A DNA stretch of 64,000 bases from Shinisaurus crocodilurus. Taxonomy: Eukaryota; Chordata; Lepidosauria; Squamata; Shinisauridae. Positions within the stretch are counted from its first letter, which is position 1. Every line of letters begins with the position of its first letter. Positions 35,121 through 45,279 of the stretch are shown here, piece after piece. Location: positions 113,576,359-113,640,358 of the forward strand of contig CM037879.1 in assembly GCA_021292165.1 (NCBI GenBank). The letters run 5' to 3'. The translations under genes were made by a program, and so were the position numbers. The notes under the pieces were generated by a model. It saw nothing but the letters and a program-made list of their open reading frames with translations. It made no database searches and was not told the origin of the DNA.

Positions 35121-35150
35121 TATAGGCCCAACTCTACTTTTCTATGATTG

Positions 35151-36835
35151 TAAGAGAGAGTCTTACTATGCTTTGTCAATCAGTAGGTGGTGGCAGCTCA
35201 TGTTTTGGGAACAGTCTGAACTCAGTGACCTCCAGGGTCCGAGACCTTATAAGGGGACACATAGACACATCACACTTAGGTATAAATATGTATTGACTTT
35301 TGTACTCTATTGAGGGAGTCTTCCCTGGCTGGAAGGAGGAGTCAATCTATTCTGACCCTTTCAGCATAATTCACATTCAGAGCCCCAAGTTTAAATACAT
35401 GAAAGTCAAACATATATTACTTTCTTTTCATTAACTTGGGGTACAATTCTAAGCATGTTTAGAAAGAAAAAAATCCTACATCTCCAAGCATTCCCCAGTC
35501 AGCCTTGCTAGCAGGGGCATGCTGGGAGCTGTAGGACTTTTTTCTGTCTAAACATACACAGGATTGCACCCTTAATCTTCATGGAAATTGACCTTAGTAT
35601 GGATATTACTAGAATCTTTGTCTCCTTGAAAATATTTTAGTAGTATTGATCATGGCACAATGTCTTAGATGAAAGGTAACATTAAAAAACAACAACATGT
35701 AGCACTGCTAGGGATATTGTATTCCTTGGTTATCCAAAGTAAAGTGGTTGGAAATAATATTAGTGTATTAATTGTGATAACCTTATCAGATGGACATTTA
35801 CGATTTTCAAATCCACAGTCATATTTTGCCTTAATCCTGTGGTTTGATTTAGGCAACAATATATTAATTATAGGTGTTCAACTGTGCATGGTCATTTACA
35901 TTGCGGAGAAAAAGACTGGATTCAATTCACATTTATTATCCAACTGCAAAAGGCATTAAAATCTCTAGATTGGTGGCTTTTATTATGAATAAGCTCATTA
36001 AGGCATTTGGTGGACTCGTATCCAGTACCAAGCTCCTAGGTATGTAGTTCTGTCTCTGCAATGAATGATTGGGGAGAACATTTACATCCATTTGAATATC
36101 CATTTTGCAGATGAAAATCCTCTCTTTAATATGTGTTTAACACTTTTTAAATATTGTCATGTCTTTGGAGAAGTACAACAATGTATACAACACAGACACT
36201 TTAATTCCGACCCTAATATGAAACACAGCATCCCTCTCAATGCATTTTATTCTGTGGATAAAACAGGAATAAAACTCCTGCCACATACTCATATTTATAT
36301 GTAAGCTTTTCAGAATCTGACTTTCAGCTGTGGAGGAGATACTGCAGTCTTACTAGGCAGTTGGGAAATGTAAGATGCTCCTCTTTTCTCTAGAGCCATC
36401 AAAAGGCTGACAAGGTCAGGAAGACTTTTGCTCATTCATGGGAAAATGTAAGTTATAGGCGGCAGCAAATTACCTGCGGAAAGGAACTCCAGTGCCTGCA
36501 GCTGGGAGCCAGCAGAATCATTCAGTAGGTTAGCTAGTGTAGGTGGAAATATATGCCCAGCATCTGCCTCTGTTAAGTCTTAGGAAAAAGCTTTTACCCA
36601 TAGGTATTTCCAATACTTGAAGCAAATGTTCACATACGGGTGAGAAGAACACGCCAGCAAAATGTGCAAAAACACTGATGTAACAATGACATCTAAATGT
36701 GTGATTCCTCTTTTGAATATCAGAAGTTGTGAGTTCATCTTCTAGAAAAGGCTTGAATGTAGTGACATTGCTGTTTTCTTCCATGCCATGGCTCTCATTG
36801 GATTTAAAAAACAAAAACCCAAACCCCAACTTATA
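35151..36835. other. intergenic DNA with one MITE
   Basis: Besides the palindromic unit at 35438-35571 nothing is recognised. ORFs at 35669-35959 and 36530-36841 have no domain. Confidence 0.5.
35438..35571. mobile_element. palindromic MITE, GGGTGCAATCC-type ends
   Basis: The left arm GGGTACAATTCTAAGCATG, with TTTAGA, is mirrored by the right arm TCTAAACATACACAGGATTG plus CACCC. AAAAAATCCTAC is mirrored by GTAGGACTTTTTT. The whole 134 bp can fold as one hairpin. Confidence 0.65.
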
Positions 36836-37060
36836 TTCCACTTTTTTTTACCAGGTGAAGAACTCAAGGTGGCTTACAAAATACAGCCTCATAATAATAA
36901 CATAAAAATAATCAAATTACAGACAAGTTATCATAAAACGCAACCATAAAGGGAACAGTATTACAGACAACTTATCATAAAACACAACCATAAAGGGAAC
37001 AGTATTAAAATAACAAGCCAGGAAAACATTGAACTGAATGCCTTCTTGAACAGCCATGTT
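36836..37060. repeat. interspersed repeat with a 44-bp tandem duplication
   Basis: TTACAGACAAGTTATCATAA at 36917 recurs at 36961 with two or three changes across 44 bp. The surrounding text (AACTCAAGGTGGCTTACAAA) resembles tails of reptile SINE or LINE repeats. Confidence 0.55.
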
Positions 37061-37310
37061 TTAACCAAGTGCGTTAAACAGTGTGTTAAGAGGCCTGACA
37101 GATCTCACCTAGAAGAGCATTCTCTAATGTAGGAGGCTGGTGCCTTAGTAGTTGCCTGTTCTACCTTATATGACCAAAGAATCCAGAGCAAGGAATCAAG
37201 TGTGCGGAGCAGGCAAGTAGGAATATATAGAAGAAGATGGTCCACTTGGATAGGGATGGGGAACCTCTTGCAGACCAAGGGTTGAATTGAATTTTGGAGA
37301 AATTCTAGGG

Positions 37311-37446
37311 CAGGGCTCTCCAACCTTGGGTCCCCAGATGTTGCTGGACTACAGCTCCCAGAATCCCTTGCTATTAGCCATGCTGGCTGGGTATGCTGGG
37401 AGCTGTAGGCCAGCAACATCTGGGGACCCAAGGTTGGAGAGCCCTG
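37311..37446. mobile_element. 136-bp hAT MITE, copy 1, exact 8-bp TSD
   Basis: Begins CAGGGCTCTCCAACCTTGGG and ends as its reverse complement. The two outer arms are perfect for 37 bp and the inner part is nearly so (TACAGCTCCCAG / CTGGGAGCTGTAG). The target duplication is TTCTAGGG (37303-37310 and 37447-37454). CAG...CTG ends with 8-bp duplications place it in hAT. It has no coding capacity. Confidence 0.92.
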
Positions 37447-37980
37447 TTCTAGGGAGCTACTTTCCAGTGGTGGGTGGGGCTGAAGGAAAAGTGGGTGGAG
37501 CAAATAATGCTAGCATATTGTAACGTACAGGTCTTACTGCCAGTAACTAAGCTTTAGCAGAGGGAGTTCAACCTTTCAGGATGGGGGAAAGACTGTACAA
37601 AACCTGGGAAACCACCAAATGATCAGTGATTGGGGGAAGGGGGCATGGCTGTCTGGGTAACCCCAGAGGGCCAGAGTAGGACAACAGGAGGGCCGGATTT
37701 AGTCCTGGGTCTGAGGTTCCCCACCCTCTCTCTTGGCTCTCTAGAATAAGGTAATTTCATTTTGCTCCTATTGGAATCAATCTGAGTTAACATTGATTTC
37801 AATAGAAATTTAGCTTTTCATAATCTGGATCCAATCCACTGTGTGCTTCCTGTTTACTAAGGCTTCTTTTAAAAGAAGATTTGCAGTGCTACAGTGTAAG
37901 GGGAGAAGGAGAATCCTAGCTCCAAATAGTTGGGGAGAGATGGTGAGAACATACTGGGGAGTCGTAATTGGCTTATGGTG

Positions 37981-38298
37981 ACCTGGTTTGCACAATCACC
38001 ACTGCCCACCATGGCTTGTTTAAGCCATGATGACCCACGGCGTGTTCCAGGATGGTTTTAGAATATTCAAGTCGCGACTTGTGTCGTCCAAACGTGGGGA
38101 CTTTGGGTTATGTGAGGGTTAAACAATATGGTTTGTTGCTGGGTTATGCAAGGGTTGTTTAATCTCCGCATGACCCATGGTCTCCAGGTTCGGACAACAT
38201 GACAAGCCGTGACTTGAATATTCAAAATGGCCACCGGCATGCACAGCAGCTCATCGTGGCTTAAATAAGCCACGGTGAGCTGTTCGATCAAACCAGCC
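37981..38298. mobile_element. fold-back DNA element (CTGGTTTG ends)
   Basis: CTGGTTTG (37983-37990) is mirrored at 38289-38296. Further inside, GGCTTGTTTAAGCC pairs with GGCTTAAATAAGCC, and ATTCAAGTCGCGACTTG with CAAGCCGTGACTTGAAT. Several nested dyads indicate a fold-back MITE. There is no gene. Target duplication not determined. Confidence 0.6.
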
Positions 38299-38419
38299 CA
38301 ATATTTGCCAGTGAAACTGTTACATATACTGTATCAGCCTGTTGGAGATGCATTTCTCCCTTTCACATTTTGTGGAGATTAGTAATACAAATGCAAGTAT
38401 GAATAGGCATGAAGGCAGT

Positions 38420-38740
38420 AAGAGGGTTTCAATCGAGTGACTCATGTGGGTTCTTCATGAAAATCAGAGTATTTTGACCCCACAATGGGCGCTTTTGGGG
38501 TGGGTGACAGTGGTGCATGCCCAGTAGCTGTTCAACAAGAGCAGCAAGGGTTTTGCCGTTCTTGCCAAGTGGCTTGCTAGCAGTTTGGGTTAACCCATGA
38601 TGGGTCGTGTCATCCAGGTTCGGATGACATGAAAACCCATCGTGGGTCAAACCCTACTACAAGCCATGGCTTGTCAAGATGGCTTATAACCCAAACTTAT
38701 AAGCCATTGTGGCTTAGCATGTGATGTTTACAAACATTGG
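38420..38740. mobile_element. related fold-back element, boundaries uncertain
   Basis: Dyads such as AACCCATGATGGGTCGTGTC with GACATGAAAACCCATCGTGG and the words CAAGCCATGGCTTG and AAGCCATTGTGGCTTA recall the unit at 37981 and that at 61935. Ends are approximate. Confidence 0.45.
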
Positions 38741-38776
38741 TGGACCTGCGCAGCTGCTGTGCAAACTTAATCAGTA

Positions 38777-39024
38777 CAGTCATGCCTTGGATTGAGAGCA
38801 TAATTCGTTCCGGAAACGTGCTTGTAATCCAAAACGCTCTTATATCAATACGAAATCCCCCCCCCCAAATTTTGTACAGAGATTTTTAATCTAAGCCGTA
38901 CTACAGTACTTGTATTGCAAGATGTCGCTTGTATATCAAGTTAAAAAAAAATTAAATATTTAAACATTTGCTTGTCTTGCAAAACGCTCTCAAACCAAGT
39001 TACTTGCAATCCAAGGTATTACTG
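38777..39024. mobile_element. Tigger/pogo-like MITE, copy 1
   Basis: CAGTCATGCCTTGGATTG at the left is mirrored by CAATCCAAGGTATTACTG at the right. TA dinucleotides flank both ends (38775-38776, 39025-39026). The interior is A/T-rich with a second dyad (GTACTACAGTACTTG). The three copies in the window share the same body. Ends and TA target are those of Tigger-type Tc1/mariner elements. Confidence 0.85.
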
Positions 39025-39026
39025 TA

Positions 39027-40135
39027 CTTGTTTTTCCTTTATTATAATATGGAACTCAAAGTCTTCACATGGATCTCACTCTACGGGATCTTTCTGTGGT
39101 CACTATATTTGACCCCAATCAATAATTAGCTAACTTGAAAAAGGAACTTGAAATGGAACAATAGCTAACCATTGTCAATCTGATTCCTTCCTGTCCATTG
39201 CCTGATGTGATATCACTGTGATGTTATACTATGATCACCTTTCAAATACCCTTTCCAGATTTTTATGATAACTGTGTATTTCATTTACTACTAGTATTAC
39301 GTGAGCACAGTCGAACCCTATTTCCAGAAAAATTGCCAATAGCAATAATAGAAAAATAATGTTTGATAGATATAACAGTCATACAAACAGAATAGAATTA
39401 AGGGGCTGATAAGGGAGTAAGTCGGGAAAGGGTAAAGATGAAACAGCCTGCTGAAGAAGCAATGGAAGCAGCCGTCTACTTCTCAAGATGCAGAGTGTGA
39501 AAGGCTGTTCTGGGCATAGTTATATGTTTGAAGATTGATATCCAAGAAGAGTTGAAATCCTGAATACAGATATGTATTAATTTTGGTGGCTCTTTTTAGC
39601 TGGTCCTAGTAATGTTACTTCTATTAAATAAAACAACACAAAAAACTGATTTCCCTTGTCACTTGACTTTGCCCACTGCGCTCCTAACAGCACACAGCAT
39701 GGTGGTAATGGGCTACAATAGATTCAGCCTGCAGAGTTCTTTGGATCTTATCTTTTAAACAGTGAAATGGCTATTTTGTTCTTGGAAACAGAAGGTTGTA
39801 AAAATCTATCAAGGATGCCCTAGAATCCAAGGCAGCCATCCTGACTGCAAATGCTATTACTGGTCATAAAATGAGTTGCTTTGTCTATATCATTTGATTC
39901 CATTTTTTTTTTTTTTTAAAGCAGAGGCTTTTACTTGTGGTAGAATTCTTTTCTGAAACCAAAGAGCACTAGATAAACAGAATTCAGAAACATTTGTTTC
40001 CAGTACATAGTGGTCAATGGAAGAATGGATCCCATGTCCCAATAGTTAAAATTGTGCTAAGAGGCCTGTTGGGAATTTCTCTTTTGAGGCCCCTATAGCC
40101 AAGAAGACAACTTTTTTCTGCTTGTTCCCACCCCA
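39027..40135. other. no recognised feature
   Basis: AT-rich intergenic DNA with a T run near 39905. No gene or named repeat. Confidence 0.5.
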
Positions 40136-41240
40136 TTCTGAACCTTTTGTTTTCTTTTTTATATTTTTATTTTAACTTTTTTTTAACACACATAACAAAA
40201 CTGTCAGTACAGAGCAATTGACCATAAACACAAAAGGTACATTGTTGTAGAAGAAAAGACAGATTACAGAACAGACTAGCGGACCGTAGCGGTTTACCCC
40301 AATAGATCTTTCTACAAGGTGCCATGAGTGGATGGAGGAATTAGGTCTAGTTTATTTTGTGCTGCTTCTTCAATGAATAGACACCAGACAGTATAAAAGT
40401 TATCTGTCTGTGCTGTACATTGGGCCTGAATTTGCTTTGTAAGTTTTTTTCCATTAAAGCAACGTCGCAGAGTTTCAAGATCCAACTGCATAAGGGTGGT
40501 TCTTACTCAGCCTTCCATCCCCCCCCCCATTCTACATGTGCAGCTACTAACAGAAAAGCTAGCAATTCCCTGTGCTACGTGTGAGACCTGTGTTTCTTCC
40601 TTCATAAATTGTGAGCAAACTAAGTGCTGGGGAAAGCTCTGTTCTCTGCTTTGTGATTTCCCCAGTCCCATTAAAGACGATTCCAGAAAGCCTGTGGGGT
40701 CCCACAACCCCAACACATATGAAAAAGGTGGCCTTCTCACCACAGTGCCTACAACACTTTGGACTAGCATCTTTGTAAATATAATAATCATTTGGAGTGT
40801 CAAATACCATCAGTTTAACAATTATAGGCGATTTCCCTCATATTTGTGCCGTGGTTGATTTTAATGGTGCCAAGGACCATAAGGCCCTCCATGACTCTTT
40901 CGAAATGTCAATTTTTAGAGCAGTTCCCCACGTTCCCTCTGCTTTCTCCACTGCTGGGCCATTTAAAATTTTGTGAAGCTGTGAAACAATACTCTTTGAT
41001 TCAGACTCAAATGATAACAGTTTCTGAAATTCAGTTAGGGGTCTTGCGGCTTGGGATTTGACACAGGGGAGTGATATGAAATGTATTATTTGGTATATCT
41101 GTAGCCGCCCAGCATTAATGTTTTGGGGCGGAGTACGAATTTCCACCCCTGTTTTTGGTCTAGGGCGTCATAAAAATATCTAACTCCGTATAATCCTTTG
41201 TCCTCCCAGTCCCTATACTGTTCAAGTTCGTCCCTATATA
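40136..41240 (-). mobile_element. second L1 LINE, 5'-truncated, minus strand
   Basis: The T-rich stretch 40145-40190 is the poly(A) side. 40190-40500 is 3' UTR and 40507-41240 is degraded ORF2 C-terminus. It is a different L1 subfamily from that at 1-3085, since its 3' UTR differs. Boundaries at the 5' side are approximate. Confidence 0.75.
40507..41240 (-). pseudogene. L1 ORF2 C-terminal remnant
   Basis: Reading 41240 downwards gives RDELEQYRDWEDKGLYGVRY, then FRPLTEFQKL-like sequence, LHKILNGPAVEKAEGTWGTA and WRALWSLAP. In another frame IYKDASPKCCRHCGEKATFF follows, the counterpart of the cysteine-containing C-terminus (CWRGCQELGTYAHMWW) of the first L1. At least two frameshifts are present. 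The zinc-like CCRHC motif is thus LINE-derived and not a host gene. Confidence 0.72.
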
Positions 41241-41449
41241 GAATAGCAGGCATGTTACAAAAGGGGCCAGTGAGGAGGGGGAGGCAATCAGCTCCCCCCT
41301 ACTTTATCCACAAGGAGACACAGTTGTTCAAGAAGGGATTTGTGATCCACACAGAGCTTGTTTGCTTCCTTCTATAGAGGGGTAGGCTCTGATCACCTCC
41401 TCCTGTGTTTTTGGAGTTCCCATCTTGAAACATGTCTTGGTCCAACCTA

Positions 41450-41555
41450 CTTTTTGTAACATCTTCCCTGATGACGACATGTGGAGATCTCAAAAGCTTG
41501 CATATTTTTGGTGACCTTTTGGTTGGCCTAATAAAGATATTACACTAATAAGGTC
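41450..41555. repeat. fragment of an interspersed repeat (AAGCTTGCATAT end)
   Basis: CTCAAAAGCTTGCATATTTT then GGTTGGCCTAATAAAGATAT has the form of a repeat end common in reptile genomes. A similar-looking end lies at 60745-60810. The class (perhaps Penelope-like) is not certain. Confidence 0.4.
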
Positions 41556-41576
41556 TTTGGATCCCCCCCCCCCCCA

Positions 41577-42912
41577 TGGCCAGCATGGCTGTCTTTGCTG
41601 TTTATATATGAAACAATTATCTGATGTTTCACTTTTCATTTCAAATATTTTTGTCTACCCATCCTGAGTTAATCACTGTTCTCTATTTGCGTTATGGCAT
41701 CACAGGTCTGATGCCAAAGAGTTGTTAGGATAAAAACTCTTTCACCCTGCAAATATTTCTTGCGAAACCAACCAGAACCAGATTCATGGGAGAGACCTCA
41801 TTTCCTACCTTCCCCTGAGTCTCTGTTAATGTGGAACCTAATGGAGCCTTGTGCTGATAACAAGATTTAAAGCAAGATTTTTTATTTTTATTTTTTTTAA
41901 ATCAGCTTATACTGCTTGTTAACTTTGAAGTTGCTTTGTTTTCTGCTTGATTGTTTTATTGGATGTTTTATTACTAGCAAACTGTGGTTTTGATACAAGG
42001 AGCATTAAGGCAGAGAGATCTTGAGGATTGCAGGGACTCTGGAGGGTGACAATGCCCCCAGCCCTGAGAGCTTTGCACCTTATGGTCTTTCAGCCTCTCT
42101 CTCTCCGTGTGTGGATGGCAAAGGTTTACTCTGTGCACAGACCAGCCTGCTAGCACTGCAAGCTAAGTAAGAGGGAAAAGGCTGTACTCTGCTTGGCAGG
42201 CAACAGGAATCAGCGTGGCAGGAAAAGAGAGAACACTTTTTTCACGCTCATGGTGAGCTGTGACTGGGTCAATTCTTCTACCTCCATCTGCTATTCTCTA
42301 GACTTCAGGGATGAGGGATACTTCCAGACTAGACTTTTATAGCACCATCACCCTGCCTCATTCACAGAATTTTGTGGGAGCTCCAGAGGACAATGTCTTC
42401 CATTTGTGGCTCTCCCATGTTTTCCCACCGCTTCTTCCATCTTTTCTCTTCGCATAGAAAATCTGTTAAGGAAAAAAAATAAATAGAATTGCTACACAAT
42501 GCATTCTGGTTGGTAGCGGTAGGAGCCCTACGTCTGGAAGCACCCCAAACTTGCTGGATCTATGCTGTTGTTTTTACCAGAACCCTGAGATCCAGCAACC
42601 AGAGCCTGATGCAAAAGACATACTCTTGGAATTAAAGAATGCTGAGCCCAGGAATGTGTTTTGGGTACCAGAACTGAACTGACAGTCCTTTCCCACACAA
42701 ATCCACTCCTGGTTTAGCCCCTTTCCCCCTCAACCTTTTTTCAGCAGGTAACATTTACAGTGTGGGTGGGGTGGGAGTGGGGGTGGGGGTGGAGTCATTT
42801 TGTTGCTGCTATTGTTAAACAATTGGGAGTCAGAAATCCTTGCTGATCTGCAAATCACTAAGGGATCTAACAGTAGATCCAGATTTACCTTCTGCCCACC
42901 TCTGCTTTAGAA
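41577..42912. other. no recognised feature
   Basis: Intergenic, with C and G homopolymers (about 41565, 42760-42790). No supported gene. Confidence 0.5.
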
Positions 42913-43146
42913 CAGGAGCTGGGAACATTTCCCCCCACTGGGGCTGCATCCCCCCTGGGAAAATCTGTCAAGGGCAGCATGCCAGGGTGGGCAGGGCCAG
43001 ACTCCCCCCCCCCAACCAACCATTCTCTCTCTCACTCCCTGTTCTTCCCTCCAGATGTTGTACTGGTACCCATCAGCCCTAGCTAGCACAGCCAATGGTA
43101 AGGGATGATGAGAGTTGCAGTGCAACAACATCTGGAGCACCACACA
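42913..43146. mobile_element. old hAT-like palindromic repeat
   Basis: CAGGAGCTGGGAACATTTCC on the left is roughly mirrored by CCACACATTCCCCATCGC on the right. CCAGATGTTGTACTGG pairs with CAACAACATCTGGAG. Diverged, no target duplication found. Confidence 0.4.
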
Positions 43147-43405
43147 TTCCCCATCGCTATATGCCTTTCTTGAAATGCCCATTGGGACTCTGTAAGAACT
43201 GTGAAGGCTTGGTGCTCAAACGATGATTTTTCAAAGCAATGTATTGCATGCATATTGAAAGGATATGCCAGAATCTCCTATGCATGCAACATTTCTGGAG
43301 TAAAATACAACAGAAACACAGGAACCTATCGATCAGATTTATCTCCAGCCATTTTATGGATAACTGACTCTGACAAATTTTCTGCACTCAAGGGATCATT
43401 TAAAG

Positions 43406-43541
43406 CAGGGCTCTCCAACCTTGGGTCCCCAGATATTGCTGGCCTACAGCTCCCAGCATACCCAGCCAGCATGGCTAATGGCAAGGGATTCTGGGAGCTG
43501 TAGTCCAGCAACATCTGGGGACCCAAGGTTGGAGAGCCCTC
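43406..43541. mobile_element. 136-bp hAT MITE, copy 2, exact 8-bp TSD
   Basis: Same length and arms as the copy at 37311, except that the final G of the right end is C and GATGTT reads GATATT in the left arm. Flanked by ATTTAAAG on both sides (43398-43405, 43542-43549). The few differences indicate a recent insertion. Confidence 0.92.
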
Positions 43542-43570
43542 ATTTAAAGTCATCCCATGCAGACCAAATG

Positions 43571-43664
43571 TTTATTTTATTTATTTATTATATTTATACC
43601 CCACCTTTTTTCCTGCAAGGAACCCAAGGCGGCTTACATAATCCTCCTCCTCTCCATTTTATGT
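43571..43664 (-). mobile_element. CORE-SINE 3' fragment, minus strand
   Basis: ATTTATACCCCACCTTTTTT then CCTGCAAGGAACCCAAGGCG and TCCTCTCCATTTTAT are the reverse complement of the SINE tail. The tRNA head and core are missing (5'-truncated). Confidence 0.75.
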
Positions 43665-44104
43665 TGCATCAGAATCAGCCCTAAGGCAGTTCAACTATTT
43701 AGAAGTTCCACCAACAAGCTACTGTATTGATCAAAAACAGTTTAGGAATGCTAGGTAACCAGCATAAAACAAGACAATCAAAAGACTGATTTCCTCACCA
43801 TACATTGGGTGTTTTTGTTTTGTTTTGCAACCACCAAGCAATGGGATCTACCTGGAATGGTACTGTGAAATCAGCTGGCTTTTCTTGGGCTGGGGGAAAC
43901 TCAAGGCAAATCTGCCACAAGTGTTTAATAGAATAAGGCCAGATCATATATGTATGTATGTCACTTGACTTCTCGTTTCTTAATTACTAACACTGAATGA
44001 TGACTCGCAGCTGAGTGCTTGAAGAAAACATGCCACAGGCAGAACTCAAATCACCACTCTTCCCTTGACAAATAGAAGTCATGCTTGATGCTGCAGTCTT
44101 CCTG

Positions 44105-44345
44105 TTATGAACATGCATGTGTGAAACAGCAGAAGGAGCCTGGTGGATTATCTAGCAGTCCAAGTGCTTGTGTGCAATAGGCTGCCTTATACCCAGCTAT
44201 CCTGGGTAAATATCCTGGGTAAGGTTTCAATTTTTTCTTTGAAGCTTCAAAGGGATGAGATCCAACAACCTCTTTAGACAGATTGTTTGCTTGCTTAATC
44301 CCTCTAAGAGACGTAAGTTTTCCCTGATGTTTATTTCCCTGTAGT
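44105..44345 (-). pseudogene. possible decayed CR1-like ORF remnant
   Basis: A minus-strand frame reads TSLRGIKQANNLSKEVVGSH then PFEASKKKL, reminiscent of the CR1 C-terminal block (LPREVVGSPTLEAFKVQL). Nothing else supports it, and the flanking tail is not recognisable. Confidence 0.3.
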
Positions 44346-44645
44346 TTAAAATATAGAGTGGGATATGGGAACCTCATAAAATTGCTTCCTTCTCAATAGC
44401 AAGGCAGAACCTTACCTGGGCTAATCCCTGTATATATTAAGGTCAAACTATTTTCCTGTCATCTTGCTATTTCGCCCTCAATAAAACTGAATTACTGAAA
44501 GTAATTATTTGGTACACTGGGGACTTTGTCAGTAGTACCGTATTTTTGAGAAAATTAGATGAGCAGCTGCTGAATATTTACCCTTCTATGTGAAATATCT
44601 ATTTTCCTGTCTTCTTAAATGGACACGAATTAAATTGCATCCTTT

Positions 44646-44771
44646 GGGTTGGATCCAGACTTAGTCATACTTAAAATAGAACCACTGAAATCAATGCAAC
44701 GTAATCATGACTAACTTGAGTCCCATTAGTTTCAATGGATCTACTCTTATGACTAAGTCTGGATCCAACCC
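44646..44771. mobile_element. MITE with 24-bp perfect TIRs (GGGTTGGATCC)
   Basis: Starts GGGTTGGATCCAGACTTAG and ends with its exact reverse complement, with 24-bp arms up to TCATA. The centre has a second dyad (AACTTGAGTCCCATTAG...). The copies at 6337-6460 (diverged) and part of 46480-46553 look related. No gene. Confidence 0.82.
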
Positions 44772-45135
44772 TTTGTTCTGTGCAACGGGGGTGGGCAGAA
44801 AATTGATCCCCAAATCTTTTGGACTTCAGCTCCCAGCATTCCTGACCCATTGGCCATGCTGGCAGGGGCTTCTGCTGTCCTAGGCACCACTAAGCAAACC
44901 TGATATGACATAAGATAAACACACAGCTCAGATGTGGGTATAAAAAAAAAATCAATGAATTAACAAGTTCTGTACAGTGGACAAAATTCCTCTTGAAGAA
45001 TGATAAATACAATTTGGATTATCGACAGCAAATAGTAAGGGGGTGCATCTGCCTAGTGCATAGCCACACCTCAAAAGAGAAAGGCGTTCCTGGTGGTGGT
45101 AAACACTGGTGTGGGCAATTAGAATCTGGCTAGAG

Positions 45136-45271
45136 CAGGGCTCTCCAACCTTGGGTCCCCAGATGTTGCTGGCCTACAGCTCCCAGCATACCCAGCCAGC
45201 ATGGCTAATGGCAAGGGATTCTGGGAGCTCTAGGCCAGCAACATCTGGGGACCCAAGGTTGGAGAGCCCTG
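45136..45271. mobile_element. 136-bp hAT MITE, copy 3, exact 8-bp TSD
   Basis: Same unit as at 37311 and 43406, flanked by GGCTAGAG on both sides (45128-45135, 45272-45279). The two arms pair almost along their whole length. Confidence 0.92.
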
Positions 45272-45279
45272 GGCTAGAG

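Larger units (their letters stand above)
33655..35150 (+). mobile_element. CR1 LINE 3' part, split by a solo LTR
   Basis: 33655-33807 and 34439-35150 are consecutive parts of one CR1 copy. The first encodes TKLGGTANTLEDRNK and DRLERWTENNRMKCN up to CQVLHLG, and the second resumes with [12 protein letters not shown] sequence and [20 protein letters not shown]. The copy ends GGTTGGACTTGATGGCCTTA then CTATGATTG, the classic CR1 terminus. It is 5'-truncated. Confidence 0.88.

Noticed and set aside
36917..37004. Direct repeats that might suggest a CRISPR array
   Set aside because: Only two tandem 44-bp units without spacers, in vertebrate DNA. A simple tandem duplication.
40559..40810. CCRHCG zinc-finger-like peptide on the minus strand
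   Set aside because: It is the cysteine-containing C-terminus of a degraded L1 ORF2; neighbouring frames give further L1 blocks.
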